64,000 nt of DNA from Phytophthora colocasiae (lineage: Eukaryota > Oomycota > Peronosporomycetes > Peronosporales > Peronosporaceae): assembly GCA_018806915.1 (NCBI GenBank), contig JAGKQI010000086.1, positions 868,001-932,000 of the forward strand, written 5' to 3'. The notes under the pieces were generated by a model that searched no databases, had not been told where the DNA came from, and saw only the letters and a program-made list of their open reading frames with translations. The position numbers and the translations under genes were made by a program. Shown here piece after piece: positions 28,980 to 41,468 of this stretch. Positions within the stretch are counted from its first letter, which is position 1. Each line of letters opens with the position of its first letter.

Positions 28980-30375
28980 TGTGGTGAAGCGGACGAGGAT
29001 TTTTCCCGGAGAGGCGATATCAGCCACGAACCCAAATAGAGTCGGAACGAGCGACAGGGGGAACCTGTGATCCCCAGATCTGGAGTCGAGATCAGGACGG
29101 AAGGTACGATGGGTCCCCGCCGAGGAACAGGCAACAGAGACAGCGGCGGAAGAGCAAGATGGAGGCGGTGTTCGTGGGTGATCCCGGAGTCCTACCGGAG
29201 GAAGAATGGGGAGATCAGGATGTTTCTCGCGCGATCGACGATGGCGAGGGTCCCAAGTGAAGCACGATCCAGCTCACCCCAGCGCCCCGAAGCCTTTTTA
29301 ACGGCGATGATCCTGCTTCCCCAGGCGGCGACGAAGCGGGATCACGCAATGATCCTCTCCCGGTTAAAGTACGAGACCAGCTCCGGACCAAGTTCAGCCC
29401 AGGTACGACGCAGACTTTTCCGGGTGGCCTGATCCGGATTCTCGAACGGCACTACCAAGCGGGATCGAAGAGCGGCGATCAAGTCCCAGATTAAGTGCGA
29501 GATCAAGCTTCGGTTAAGTGCGGATCAAGTCCCGATTAAGTGCGAGATCAGAAAGCTTCGGCTTAAGTACGAGATCAAGCTTCAGTTGAAAGTACGGAAT
29601 CGGCTCCGATCAGGGTTAGGGGAACCAAGCTGGGGATCCAGCTTCATGTAGCCAGTGCTCATGTGATCGTAGGATAGTAAATCACTGGATGGGATTAAGT
29701 AGGCATAGGAATAACCATAAACAGAATCGAATTTGCCTGAACCACTCAAGTGTCTTCGCTACGCCTGGAACCGGGAACTACATTGGCCTACAAGCGTCAA
29801 GAAGGTAAGGAATGCGTGACCTGAGTATAGCCAGTTGAAGTCTGGATAATATGTATTTGGCCAGCTTTTGCCTATCCCTAGTGAACTATCACTTTAAGTG
29901 CATATATCGGATCTGGAAGGAGAGGTTGGTTGTTTAGCGCTGGCGATCCCGTCGAATCTCACCCCTCAAGACCCCCACTTAAGGAAGCGGTAAGCAACGA
30001 AAGGAAGGGCCGAATCCCGAAACTTGTTGGACTTCATTGGAAGACCTGGATCACGAACCAGGCACCCGGATCGAAGGCTCAAGGACTCGCCTACGACCGG
30101 GATCAAGTACCCCGAGGTGGAGTGAAGAACTTCCACGCCGCCTCAAAACCCCTGCGTCACTTCCCAAGACCTTTGCTTCCGATCTACAAAGACACCTTCG
30201 AGAAGTTACCTGGAAGAGCGTAACCAGCGCCTACCAGACGGGTACACAAGGTGAGAGCTACTACTACAGCTAGATCACGGATCATCAGGGACCCCTCGTT
30301 TGAGTCGGTGTCTGGGCGCAAGTGGTGATCGGGACCTGCCTTAGAGATTTTGGCAGATCAAACCGCTCCACCACA
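28980..30375 (+). repeat. E2 5' LTR (LTR D)
   Basis: TGTGGTGAAGCGG...AACCGCTCCACCACA. Has no polypurine tract in front, as expected of a 5' LTR. A tandem repeat of about 23 bp (units with GAGATCAAGCTTCGGTTAAG) lies at about 29490-29610. The conserved TGGGCGCAAGTGG motif is at 30313. Confidence 0.85.
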
Positions 30376-30376
30376 A

Positions 30377-30394
30377 TGGTGCGCGTGCCCGGAT
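30377..30394 (+). other. E2 primer-binding site
   Basis: One base after the LTR: TGGTGCGCGTGCCCGGAT, the canonical TGG start followed by a sequence that would pair with a tRNA 3' end (...CGGGCACGCGCACCA). The tRNA is not identified. The same motif follows the 5' LTRs of E3 and E5. Confidence 0.75.
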
Positions 30395-32851
30395 CTTCCT
30401 GAGTGACTTCGAGATATCCACCCGTGGAGTCCCAGAAGATGTCAGAAAGATTAAAGAAGAGCAAGGGAAGGAAGTGCACTACGAAGGTTGGGATCGACGG
30501 AGGCACCGATGAAAACGGAAAGATCCACAGATCAGCAGAGTTCTGGGAGGATCTCTACTGACGAGGCGCAGAGGCAGACCTGGATCACGATCCAGATCTT
30601 GGAAGAAAAACCTCAGAATTCCTCCCAAGGCCCCTCCACAGAGGGCCACCGCGCGGATCTCGATGAGAATCGAGATCCTGAGCAAACAACGATAAGGAAT
30701 CAATAACCGGCCTGAAACTAATCGCTGCTCACCAAAGTCACTGTTGCCTCAAGATCGACCAAGAAAAAGAAGATCAAAGAGCACGCCGGACGAAAGTGAA
30801 AGCTCCAGACTCAGAGCCAGAAGAACGCCATGATCGGCCGGGATTCAGACGATTACCAAGGACGCGATCGAGCAGGCCTATTACAGGAAGATGCTAAGCG
30901 AGACGCTTGCTTAGCGGCGACCCCGTTCTTACGATCATACAAGTCCCGCGCCAGATCGGTAATCTCGCCGGCCCGGTGTCGAAGCCCCGGACTTCGGCTC
31001 TGACCGCCTGAACGCGAGTGAAGATTCTACTCGATCTACTCCAAGAAGCTGGTTTGAAGTGGCTGCCAGAGGTTCGACCCCAACTCTCTATTTGACATGG
31101 AACCGGAAGGCGATCCAATCTGCACGACCGCATGATCTATTCGACTCCCTCAAGATCTTCGGTCGGTGAACGCCCACCTGTACGCCCGATCGAGGCTATC
31201 AGACCCGGAATGGCGTCATGCTTTCATCCCAGCGACCTCGGAGACCAGATTCCGACAGCCCGAGAAGGCTGCAACGCATGTCGTTACGGGCCCCTCTGGA
31301 GGCCAAATTCCTGAAATCACGTATGAAGAAAACAAGGATACACGATCGGCGGCTACAAAACTGAGAGACCAAGACGCGCCTGATCAGCAAGAAAATCGCC
31401 GGATCTGGACAGAGCCAGACCGCGCCGACGACTAATTCCACTGGATCGAGCAACATTAGTTGGACGACTACTTCCAAATGGCGATGGATCGTTTCTTGAA
31501 GGAACGGAGTCTCGCGGCGCCCCGATCGCGCCGATCAAAGGGGAGCTGGATGTTGATATGGAAGTCGTTACGGCCTCAGATCCTGACACGCATAGGGAAT
31601 ACGATCCGGACTGATCTGGGCATGCCGAGTTCCGAGTGGACAAATGCTCGAGCCGCGCGGCGATCGCATCCGCGGCGATCGGTCAAGGAGGATCGTCCAG
31701 AAGTGATCAGCGGGTCCGAAGATCTCAGCGATCTCGGATACTAAAGATTTTGCGGAGTAAAGATTTGGATGAAAGATCGCGCTCGGGCCTGCGATCGGTA
31801 AAGGTCCAGTCCAGGCGTTCCGAAAAGCGCGACCAGGCTACGGAAGAAGAAATGCCTCACGTTTGCCGATCTGATGGGTGGGACCGGCAAAGAACTGGTA
31901 CGAGCAGCTCAGTCGAACGACGAAAACCAGAAGGTAGGCGAGATCTGTTGGACGTTTCCAGGGCCAGTATTATGGATTGGGTATGTCGGTCGCGTGGCAG
32001 TACTATCCACGCTCGCAAACTGATCCGGAAGAGACTCCCTCTCGATTATCTCTACCGGCTCCAACGTGGCGGCTTTACGTGCTAGACTGAAGATCAAGGA
32101 TGGGATCCCTAAGGCCCGCCAGGAACATGCTGAGCCACTACATCGGTGGACGATTGGGAGATCCAGAGTTATTTGGCTGATCGGCTGACCCTACTCCGAC
32201 TGAGTGACGTCGACGAACTGGAGGAGGAGTACTTCGTTAACCCGGGGAACGAGGCGAAAAGCGAACAGCGTAGGAGGGAATCTTTGCGTTTGGATCGAAG
32301 TACCAGACAGAAGGCACCGACCAGTGCCTCCAGCAACGCACCCTACCCGAAGCGGCGGTACGGGCGATCCAAACCCAAGATCGAGCTCGGAATCAAGGGA
32401 TATCCGGATCAGGACGGATCCACGATTCTGAAGAGCGATCTCCGGAGGATATATCTTGCCGCGTCAGAGATCTGGTGCTGGGGCGCTCCCCAACCAGCAG
32501 AGATCCAAAGTGCGCGATCGCAGAGTGAACCGCGCAAAGATCGAGGCCGGATCGCGGATCGCGAGGGTACATCAGATCACGATCTGAGGTCCGCTGTTCA
32601 CACTGTGGATCGCGGGAAGCACACGGATCTGAGCTGCTGGAGACGTCTAACCTGCTGATAAGTGCAGGAAGAGGGGTCACACCCAACGGATCGCCACAAT
32701 GTCTGTATACCTGCCACCGTGGTTGCTGGGGAGATCCATGAAGCTGGAGGAATGCCCCATGGAAGGAATTCTACAGCAGCCAGATCCGCAAGTGGTACGA
32801 TCCGACCCGAGCATTGCGCGGATTGTTCCCCGAGAAGGTGGAAAAGATGTT
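30395..32851 (+). pseudogene. E2 gag, frameshifted
   Basis: N-terminal basic and acidic low-complexity parts (30490-31130), then the gag core around 31460-32100 (DYFQMAMDRFLKERS; later the LLDYLYRLNVAAL equivalent), a second gag half at 32146-32658 (LADRLTLLRLSDVDELEE), and CCHC knuckles near 32598-32700 (CSHCGSRKHTDLSCW once a frameshift is allowed). The last codons (FPEKVEKMFN) run into Tn. There are many one- to two-base indels relative to E3 and E5. Confidence 0.75.
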
Positions 32852-32854
32852 TAA

Positions 32855-32883
32855 CAGAGGGCGACAGCATCGAGGACGGTTTT
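32855..32883. repeat. Tn left terminal inverted repeat
   Basis: Identical over 29 bases to the reverse complement of 34920-34948; starts CAGAGGGCGA after TAA. Confidence 0.97.
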
Positions 32884-33210
32884 AAAGTGATTACTTCGTC
32901 AATACTACGTCGAGTTTCTACAAAATTTGGAAGCTCCCAAGCTGTTGCAACTTTGACACTGTGATGCGGTAAATAGCACAGCTGCTTTATCTCCTGGAGA
33001 CCTTGCATACCTAGATGCGATGTTATTTTTGTATCATAGCCCTAACGCCATTTTAAGCCACTGACAACAGGATATTTTAGAACCGTGTGAATACATATAT
33101 GTTTGACATTATATACTATTCAATTTATTATCTTGTACAGGTGACTGTTTTATCCCCGCCGCAAATCGAGTCCAAAAATAGCAATACCACTGCAGAATTC
33201 ACATTCAGAG

Positions 33211-34691
33211 ATGGCGTCCAAGCGCCGCAGCAAGAAAGCCTCGTCGAGGCCAAAGCTGGCTACGCAGAGAGGCGATCAGGTATGTGAAAGATAACACGTC
33301 AGATGGGGCTCTTCATAGGAGAAAAGAGCTCGACATACTCGCATTTGCAGGCCAATTTCCGCAGAGAAGTGCAGCCAAAAAACGAAGGAGTGAGCCCAAC
33401 ATAAATCGCTAACGATTACTCAACCGCTCCAAACAAAACAGTCGGAGATGTTTGGTCTGCGTATTGTGCTGACAGATACGATTGTTGCGGCTGCCCTTCC
33501 AGTGCAAACCGAGAGGATAAAATGACACGACTTCCGCGATCGTTGGCAATGCACGAAGCATCTGGTGCGTGACTTTATTCCGTGGTCGCTGCTTGAGACC
33601 CGGACTAAGAACGACAGCTAAAAGGAATGCTTGATGCATTTGTTAGTTGAAATGGAGTATGTTAGTGGTTTGACATGAACGATGCAGACGCCTCAAAATC
33701 CTTCAGCTTTACGAACCGTGCAACGCTTTCTGAAGGGCAAGGTTATGATAGAGGTGCTCATAAAGGAAAAGGATTGAAGCTGTCTGCTGCTAATAACTTA
33801 ACGAGGCAGAATACATTCAATAGGCAAATGAAGACAACAGTGAACGTTCATCGCGGCGTACTGTTTATCTTGATAGGAGAGTTACATACACCAGCACTAT
33901 GCACGCTTACAACGACTCGCTATTTGATCCGACGGATTACAAGAAGTGTCAAAGCTAAGCCACAAAGGCAGGAGAGGCTTTGCTTTATAAGCTGCAATTT
34001 TTGGACAAGATCGCTCAGTAGATATTAGTGATCGTACCTCCGAACAATCAAAAGCTCCAGCTGCTTTGTCAGATACGGTGGACATTTTTGAGGAGGAAAA
34101 CAGACAAAAAAGACTATCATGGAATGTTTTGTCACGATTGATTTCGTCGAGTGAGATGGAAAAATTGCTAAGTGTATTTAGATACTATAGGGCTCCAACC
34201 AGCTGTGTTTATCGTGATGGACAATGCCAAATACCACAAAGTGCTGCCTAAATCGACACCTAAGGCGGAGGCATTGCGCGAGGAAAAATGCTGGATTCAA
34301 TGCGAGAATATGGTCTGGAAGTCATGAAAATGCAATAAAGCCAATTTTGTAGGAAATTCTGTCTAGCTCACATCAAAGCACAAGTCGTTCCTGTGGTGAG
34401 TTGGCATGGCACGAGCAAAGGTCATGATGTGATTTTCACTCCTCCATATCATTCAGATCTTCAGCCTATCAAATTGTTTTGCGGGCTATCGTAAAGGGAG
34501 AAGTCGGTCGCTTGTTGTCCACCACCACAACGTTTGCTGACATTCGACCTACGCCTAGAAGCCGAGCCTTACGCCAACTAACACCTTCGACTGTGCGGGG
34601 TTGTATTGATAGTGCAAACAGGCAGTTGGTCAAGCTTCAGAATCATCTCGAGGCTATGGATGCCTGCGATGAGACAAACGTCCGAAGATGA
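33211..34691 (+). pseudogene. Tn DDE transposase, broken, with a probable intron
   Basis: Exon 1 (33211-33279) encodes a basic start MASKRRSKKASSRPKLATQR. GTATGT at 33280 and TTTGCAG ending at 33350 delimit a plausible 71-bp intron. The reading then breaks repeatedly. Recognisable pieces are RSVDISDRTSEQSKAP and VDIFEEENRQKRLSWN (34010-34110), the catalytic FIVMDNAKYHKVLPKSTPK (34205-34260), and the third catalytic region FTPPYHSDLQPIKLF (34435-34480), where the expected Glu is Lys, next to a frameshift. The end reads TVRGCIDSANRQLVKLQNHL. Three separate defects make it inactive. Confidence 0.85.
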
Positions 34692-34919
34692 TGAAGTGCA
34701 TCTGACTAACAACATTTCTGCAACGTGATTGGCTTACGTAAACCGAAGAATATTATATTTTTTACTTACTGCACAATAAAGTAGTGATCCTCTTATGATG
34801 GGTGCTCAAACTTAACTCGAAGTTTCCTCATGGACGCCTGGAAGATAGTTAACGAGAGTACCACCAATCGAATCAACACGCCACGAGAAATCGTTTGGTG
34901 CAATTTTTGTGGGGGTCAA

Positions 34920-34948
34920 AAAACCGTCCTCGATGCTGTCGCCCTCTG
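34920..34948. repeat. Tn right terminal inverted repeat
   Basis: Ends ...TCGCCCTCTG followed by TAA; perfect match to the left repeat. Confidence 0.97.
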
Positions 34949-36140
34949 TAAACTAGGACGCTCGCCGGTTTGTAAACCGGTACGAGCCGAGCGTTCTGAG
35001 TACTGCATCTATGCATATGTGAACAAGAAATCGAGAGATCAAGATAGGGAGAATTCGGATCTGCGCGGTATAGCCATATAAGTTTGGCCATTCGTATACT
35101 GCTAAGATCGCGAAGTCTTCCCCGTGTCGATGAGTTCTACGCGATCTGAATGCCAGGAGAGTAACTTTGGATCTCAGGGAAAGAGGAGAATCAGGGGTAT
35201 TGCGAAATACGCACGCACCAGGAAGTGGTTCCGCCAAGCCAAGATCTCAAGGCAAGATCAATCACTTGAAAGAGCTGATGCTTGCTCCTGGACCACCTGG
35301 CGCCGAAAGGGTATCCATCTTGGATACCACCTTTGCCTCGTAAGGTTAGGTGCCATTTTGACACAGCTGAATGTGTTGGGATCGGCACGATAATGTGTAC
35401 ACCACCGAGGGAGAGAACCTGAGGATCAAGATCACGCTTGCGGGATACTTGGTATATTTTTCGGATCATTTGGATCAGGGGACACCTGTCCAGGCAAGAC
35501 GCCATCACTTAGGGCCTATGGATTTACCACTTGATTCCCGGCTGGGGTCCCGGAGATGGATCTGGCAGAGGATCGATGTGCTTACCTAATGAAGTAGGGA
35601 TCCCACTTAGTGGTCGCAAGAGATTATACGAGGAGAAGGTACAGATCAGTGAAATTGGAGGATCTACACATCCCAGTTGGGGATCAGGAAGAGACCGCAT
35701 CGAGAGTGAAATTATCGGCGACGGAAGAAATTTGCTTCGGTGACCCGAGGGCGACCGATGGGTACCTACCGTGGTAAATGGATCCGGCCGAACTCGGTAG
35801 CTTAGTTATTTGGAAGAAGCGACATCTCCTGATCAGGAAAGAGAAACGCACTTCCCTCCAGCGGCCAAAGAGGTGTTATATGCCGATATCGACGTGGGTG
35901 ATGCAAAGCCACCGATCCGCACAACGAGTCCGAAAGGGTGGCGCCACAGTTTCCGCGAAAAGTATCGGATCTTATCAAAGGACTCCCTAGCTGCCAAGAT
36001 CCATTCGGCCATCTGACATCGCGGCATGGGCGTCTCCGATCGGCGTGGTGATCATCAGAGAAGAACGGCGTAGACATCCGACTATATGTAGCCGATTATC
36101 GGCTGCATTGAACGGTCTCTACCCGAGGCTGATGAATCTA
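34949..36140 (+). pseudogene. E2 protease and linker, frameshifted
   Basis: Begins with the conserved junction LGRSPVCKPVRAERSEYCIY. The protease active-site region (LLLDTGAEVSI in E5) is present near 35270-35340 but out of frame. The second protease motif (MDFMIPAGVRMDL type) is scrambled near 35510-35580. The linker before RT is much shorter than in E5. The segment reads as the same gene as 59549-61147. Confidence 0.65.
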
Positions 36141-36925
36141 CCCAGTGACCTCTGATCAATGACCTGTTTAGAAGATCTTGACAAGGTTCTGGTGGTATTG
36201 TTCATTAGACATGGCAGCGAGAGTGGATTCTGGGTGCAGCGCTATCAATGACGTCGATCGAGCTCGGCGCGATCTCAGCTTTCATCACCCGTTTTGGCCT
36301 TTTCGGGTGGAATCGCATGCCGTTCGGGCTGAAGAACGCCCTCCAGATCTATCAACGTCTTGTGGACAACGCCCTATATGGATTTTTGAAGATCTCCCGG
36401 TCAGGGAACACGGAAGACTCTGCAGATGTGTTTGAATCCGGGATCCGGAGGATCCTGGTCGCCCGTCGATTCTAGGACTGGAGATCATACATCGACGACT
36501 ATCTTGATCACGGCTGGATCATGGGAGGATCAAATTAATGTGCGATCGGGTGGAAGAGACCTGATTGGAGGCCTGTGAGTAAGTGGAATCTCGTAGTGGC
36601 AAAGAGCTTCCTGGCGGCATGGATAAGGTGGAATATCTCCGGACACAAAGTGTCGATCGATGGATTGGAAGTAAACCCGATAGACCTGCAGAGTCTCTGA
36701 CGGATCTACCATTCCCCAGATCACTCCGATCCATTTGCAATCGTTCCTCAGGAAGTTTGGATTACTATAGTCCGGTTCATCGAGGATTATGCGATCTACG
36801 CATCGGTCCTATATGAACTACGTGAGGGTGGAGTTCCCGCCAGAACTGAAGAAACTGGCCAGATCTACGAAGAAGATCATGGATGGCACGGACCCGATCA
36901 CTCAGGATCTCGTTGCACTTAAAGC
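36141..36925 (+). pseudogene. E2 reverse transcriptase, frameshifted
   Basis: Visible motifs: ISAFITRFGLFGWNRMPFGL, KNALQIYQRLVDNALYGFL and SYIDD (near 36487-36502), followed by fragments of the thumb (KVEYLGHKVSIDGLE equivalent near 36630-36670). The N-terminal fingers are missing or unreadable. Frame changes occur every 100-200 bases. Confidence 0.8.
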
Positions 36926-38060
36926 CGAATCAGGATGGATCATGAGACACCTCATTCGAAGCTCAAAGAGAGGGATAGTACGCTGGAGCCCGACTTGGGG
37001 CGGATGCATTCCCCCTGTTCAAGAAGCGAGATCAAGCTAATCTGGCCCAACAAACTGGCGACGAGAGGGTGGGAGTAGAGCATATACGAAGCGATTTACA
37101 TGCCTTGAAAGCCAAGATTGCGTCATTTGATCCTCCGTCACTTCGACATGGCGGAGTTGCCGCGTGGTGATTGTGTATGCTGAAATGTGACTGGGCGATT
37201 TCCGCCGCACTGATGCAGGAACACGACCAGATCTACCACCCGGTCGCGTTTGCCAGCCAGAACCTTGAAGACTAACGAGCTGAATTATAATGTTGCCGAA
37301 AAGGAGGTGTTGGCTCTACTTCCGGATCTTGGATCTACACTACACCTTGTTGGTGGGACGTCGGATCAAGGTCCTAACCCGACACGCGACGCTTGCCTGG
37401 CTGTTTCACGATCTGCCGGCCTCCAAGGACGTCTAGGACAATGGTCTGCACTTCTATCCCCATGGACGCTCGAGATCACCGGGAAGTGTACAGAGGAGAG
37501 GATGAAATACTGGGGGCGATCGCCAGCTGAATATAACGCGCTATGGATCGGAGATCGACTGAAGCCCTGATCGCGATCAGCATCACTGGAAGGAACCAAA
37601 ACGTCGGATCCAGATGCCGATCCCCACCGTGATCCAGATGAGGAGCTGTGGGTTATAAGTTTCGACAGATCGGCACGCGTGAAGCGAGCGAGAGGGCGCT
37701 TTCAGCGCGATCGTGTGGAGGTTGCCGGAGTGGAAAGTGATCAAGAGCTGGATCAAGACTACGCGGAGAGCCTTACTGTCAATGAAGCGGAATACCGTGG
37801 ACTCTTGCTGGGTCTTGGCATGATCACGAGTTGGAACACCGCCGTTTGGTCGTTTTGTGGCGATTCGAATCTGGTGATCCGACAGAGTCAGGCGAGATCT
37901 GACTGTGGGCTGCCAGGATTGACGTTTGCTGAAACAGGAAGGTGCTGGATCACTTGCGGAAATGGGGAGATCATGAGCTTGTCCATGTGAAGAGAGACTG
38001 GAATGGGGAGTGCAGATAGCTTGGCGAGTGCCGCGCTGCAGCGAGGAGAAGCGGGATCGA
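36926..38060 (+). pseudogene. E2 two RNase H domains in series
   Basis: The first is the Gypsy RNase H: VVIVYAEMW / DQIYHPVAFASQNL / NELNYNVAEKEVLALL (37160-37330). The second is an archaeal-type RNase H: VISFDRSARVKR, YAESLTVNEAEYRGLLLGLG and FCGDSNLVIRQ (37640-37890). The dual arrangement matches what is reported for some oomycete Gypsy lineages and plant Tat elements. Both domains are frameshifted. Confidence 0.8.
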
Positions 38061-38224
38061 GGTCCACGATAGAGAGCGAGATCGGTGCGATCCCCTGATC
38101 ACCTGAATCGGCGTGGCTTAATGAGGTGTTGATCCACCTCGAGTTGAAGATCCCGAACTGTGAGGAGTGTCGGCAGTAGCCACGCGTGTAGCCAGCGCAG
38201 ACCTGAATTGCCGCTGTCCTGCGA

Positions 38225-39290
38225 GAAGAACTGATCCGGGAGATGCGGGTTGATCGGATCAGTTGCGCGCCCAGGACGAGGAGGTCTGGATCTTCGGACT
38301 AAAGAAGTACCTGGCTGGGCCAGATCGCGGGATCCCACTCGAGCCAGATCTGGATCCTACGCCAAGATCGCCGCCGAATACGAGGTACAGATGAGCAGGA
38401 TCTGCTGTTTTTCTGCCCACCAGAGGCCGAGATCAATTGGTGATCGCGCCCGCCTGATGAGACTCATGGTTCCAGAAACGCTTACAGCAGGATGTCCTCC
38501 ACCACTACCATATACGACTCTGGAAGAGAGGGGACATCAGAAGATCGGACGTGCTTATCAGCGGATCCGAGGATCATTTCCCACTGGAGGATTATATCGG
38601 AGCGTTCAGCGATACGGTGGAGCGAGTGTATAGACTGTGAGACCGGAAAGGGGAGGCCCCACGATCCGGGGCGAGTCGCCGGGGAATCTGCAAGCGACAT
38701 ACCCATTTCAGATCATAGCAATGGATCACATACCCTCCCTGCCCAGATCTAACAAAGGCAACACCGAACTACTGATCTGGGTAGATCCTGACTCACAGGA
38801 TATGTGATCGCGAAGAAAGCTCAGTTCACTCCCGATCAGCCCAGAACCGTCACTTCCGAATCCACCTATGAAGAATGCGTGTTCCACGCAGATTTGGTGC
38901 TAGCAGAGATGATCGGGCACGATCGAAGAACCGGGTTTCATGTCTCGACTTCTTCAAATCGTTCCAATAAGATCCTGGAAAGCGGCGACAACGGGCGACG
39001 ATGGCCTACCGGCCACAAGCCAATGCGGACCATAGACCGGATGGTACAAACGGCAACTAGGGCGATCCAAGATGTACGTCCAAGATCTCGACCAGAAGGA
39101 CTGGGATGAATACGCCTTGGAGAGGCGACTGACGTTCGCTATTAACACGGCTCTCCACGATCGGGTTCGGAGAGATACCTCACTATTTGGTACACGGATG
39201 GGATCGAGATCGACGTTGGAAGCAACGATTCCGATTGGGTCGACCAGACGCCACGATCGCGATCCAAGACGATGGAGATATCGGGTTCAG
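38225..39290 (+). pseudogene. E2 integrase, frameshifted
   Basis: Cys pair of the zinc finger (CIDCETGK near 38630). DDE core in pieces: the first Asp region near 38700-38760, IGHDRRTGFHVST near 38910, RMVQTATRAIQDV near 39040, then YVQDLDQKDWDEYALERRLT. The same order as E1, with more indels. Confidence 0.8.
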
Positions 39291-39925
39291 AGATACTACC
39301 AGCAGTCACGAGAACAGGTCAACGCTAAGTTACGAGAAGCGATCGCAGACCGGGCCGATCGGCACAATGAGGATGTCGATCCACATCAAATCGAAACTGG
39401 ATCACGAGTCTGGCTATACCTAGAAGGAAGGATATGCGCGTAAACTCGCCCACCTTTGGCACGGCCCGTTCCGTGTTGCAGAGAAGATCAATGAATTCAC
39501 GATCAAGCTGGAGATCGCGGGATCTGATTACCATATCTTCCCAGTGGTCCACGTTTCTAAGCTAAAGCTTGTACGGGATTTTCCGGATCGACCGCGGATC
39601 GAGTTGACGGTGGATGAAGCAGATCGGCTCGATTTCGATGAGATCCTCCTTCCGGAGGACAGTTGGACGATCCCAGATTGCTGGATTGGCCGATGAGTAC
39701 GAGGTCGAACGGATCTCGGACGTACCCGAAGTGGAAACAGAACTCGCTACGGCAGGATCTATCGTGAATTCCTAGATGTGCACTGGAGTTTGGTTACGAT
39801 ATAAGGCCGACTTGGAGTCAGACTGAAGCTGATCTTAACTGTGGAGCCATATTGAAGCGCGTTCCTACGTGATCATTGCTAACCGGAATCGGTTTGGCGC
39901 GATGCAGTCGCACGAAAGAGGTGTA
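39230..39925 (+). pseudogene. E2 tether and chromodomain
   Basis: YYQQSREQVNAKLREAIADR, HLWHGPFRVAEKINEF (39450-39500), FPVVHVSKLKLVRDF, then a broken chromodomain (YEVERISDVPEVET...YGRIYREF) and FGAMQSHERGV with a stop at 39925. Confidence 0.8.
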
Positions 39926-40149
39926 GGAAGGGGTCGGGCGAGGTAACAGGGTTGCCTCGCCGTGATCGAGGGAGCTGATGTGGAGGAGAATTCAGATCAG
40001 AGCGAGAGTTTATATTTGTGTATATGCATGTGAGCAGGGAATTTGACGTTAGAAAATAGTGATCCGGAATGTCGAGATGGAGATGAAAGGGGATCCCGTT
40101 CCCGAAATGATGGAGTGCGATGAGAACGACGGTGGGAATGGAGATTACG

Positions 40150-41468
40150 AGAATCACGAATGGGGATTATGAGAGTTATGAATGGAGATGGAAGAATGCA
40201 GAACGGCCCTAGACGGGGTTCCGAATCCGAACTCGGGGAGAAGCCCCGAGCTTTGCTGCAAGTGATCGAGGGTAGCACGACTTACGGAGAAGCGGCCCCA
40301 GCGGGAGAAGGATTGAACTTGCCGATAAGGCGGGCGGGATCCTGTTGTAAGCGGGGTGGTTGACCGGGGTCTTGCCGATACTGGCGGATTTACGCCACGG
40401 ATCCGCCTCGTCCACACTCCTCCAGAGCCTCGATCAGGTTCGCCAGCTCACTGGGACGATTCGGCGATTAGGATCTGCCCGGTTGGCACGCACGAGAGAC
40501 CACGCCGGGATACGCAACGAACCGCATCCACGGCCGGAATGGGGAGGTGAAGGAAGAACGAGATCCCAACAGGATGCTCCGAGATCGAACCACTGAGTCG
40601 CGCATTATGGCTGAGGAAGGAGGCGAAAATTGGCGCCAAGCAGACCCAGCCCGACTCCCGCCTGGCGCTTGCAGAGACGTAATATATCGCTGCCAGTTCG
40701 AAATCCGCATCTTGCATGGCAGAGGTGATCTCGAGGAGTTATGGGTGGCACTCTACAAAATGCCTGACGGTGCCCGTTCACCTCCAGGATACATGATAAG
40801 TTCGGCGGCCACGGCCTGCGAGGGTGTTCTCTCCCTCTCTAGAAGTACCGTCGATGGTCGAACGTGAGAGGGGACCCGGGTTCGCGAAGTCGAACTCCAC
40901 GGCTCCAGGCGAGCCAGCAGATCAGAGTGCGTTCACACCCGTGATCAGCTCGTTGAGATAGCCGATGCCGGGGTCGGCGCGAGTCAGCCTGCACCCGAGA
41001 AGAGAACGTGACCCGAAGGGATCAACAACCATTTGCCCAAGGAGCTGGCAATCAGGCTGATCGAATACTGCCCGATCCTGCGAGATCCCACGGTTCGATG
41101 TCCGCGGCCGCGCAGGTACGCTGCCGATCGTACCCTGGGATGAAAAAGAGGCGACCGGGAACAGGGGTGGTCGGAGCCCGGGGGCGGAGAACCGCCGAGA
41201 GGAAGATGGCGGCGGTGACGGGGAACCCGGAGTGTGATCCGGGAGACTGGTGGGCCTGATCCATCCGGAGATGGAAGCGAGCCGTCCGGAGACCCCGATC
41301 CACAAGCACTTGCCCAGAAGATCTGCCTCTCTCAGAGACCTGACCAAGACTCGCGCCGGTGCGTCAAGATAGATCTGTTGCCGACTCTGCTTACCGTAGA
41401 GAATCATCGTCCTCCTCGGAGTCCCCGCTTCATTGGAGATGGTCCGATTCAGCACTCAGGACTAGTAA
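40150..41468 (-). pseudogene. E2 antisense gene (aORF), C-terminal part
   Basis: Homologous to the C-terminal half of the E1 and E3 antisense genes. The HLPIPAVDAVR stretch corresponds to LHFPTIRDRVYW in E1, and NELITGVNAL to the SLITGPNVQAL stretch. It is cut at 41468 by the 5' LTR of E3; the N-terminal part continues at 54773. Many indels. The preceding 39926-40149 is the AT-rich spacer between the convergent genes. Confidence 0.7.

Larger units (their letters stand above)
32855..34948 (+). mobile_element. Tn: DNA transposon with perfect 29-bp TIRs
   Basis: The ends are perfect inverted repeats of 29 bp (32855-32883 and 34920-34948, beginning CAGAGGGCGACAGC), flanked by TAA on both sides. 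E3 (near 45390) and E5 (near 61295, minus) have the uninterrupted target GATGTTAAACTAGG, apart from one T. AT-rich composition sets it apart from E2. It encodes a broken DDE transposase. The family is uncertain: transposase motifs suggest the IS630/Tc1/mariner group, while a three-base TAA duplication would also fit other groups. Confidence 0.93.
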
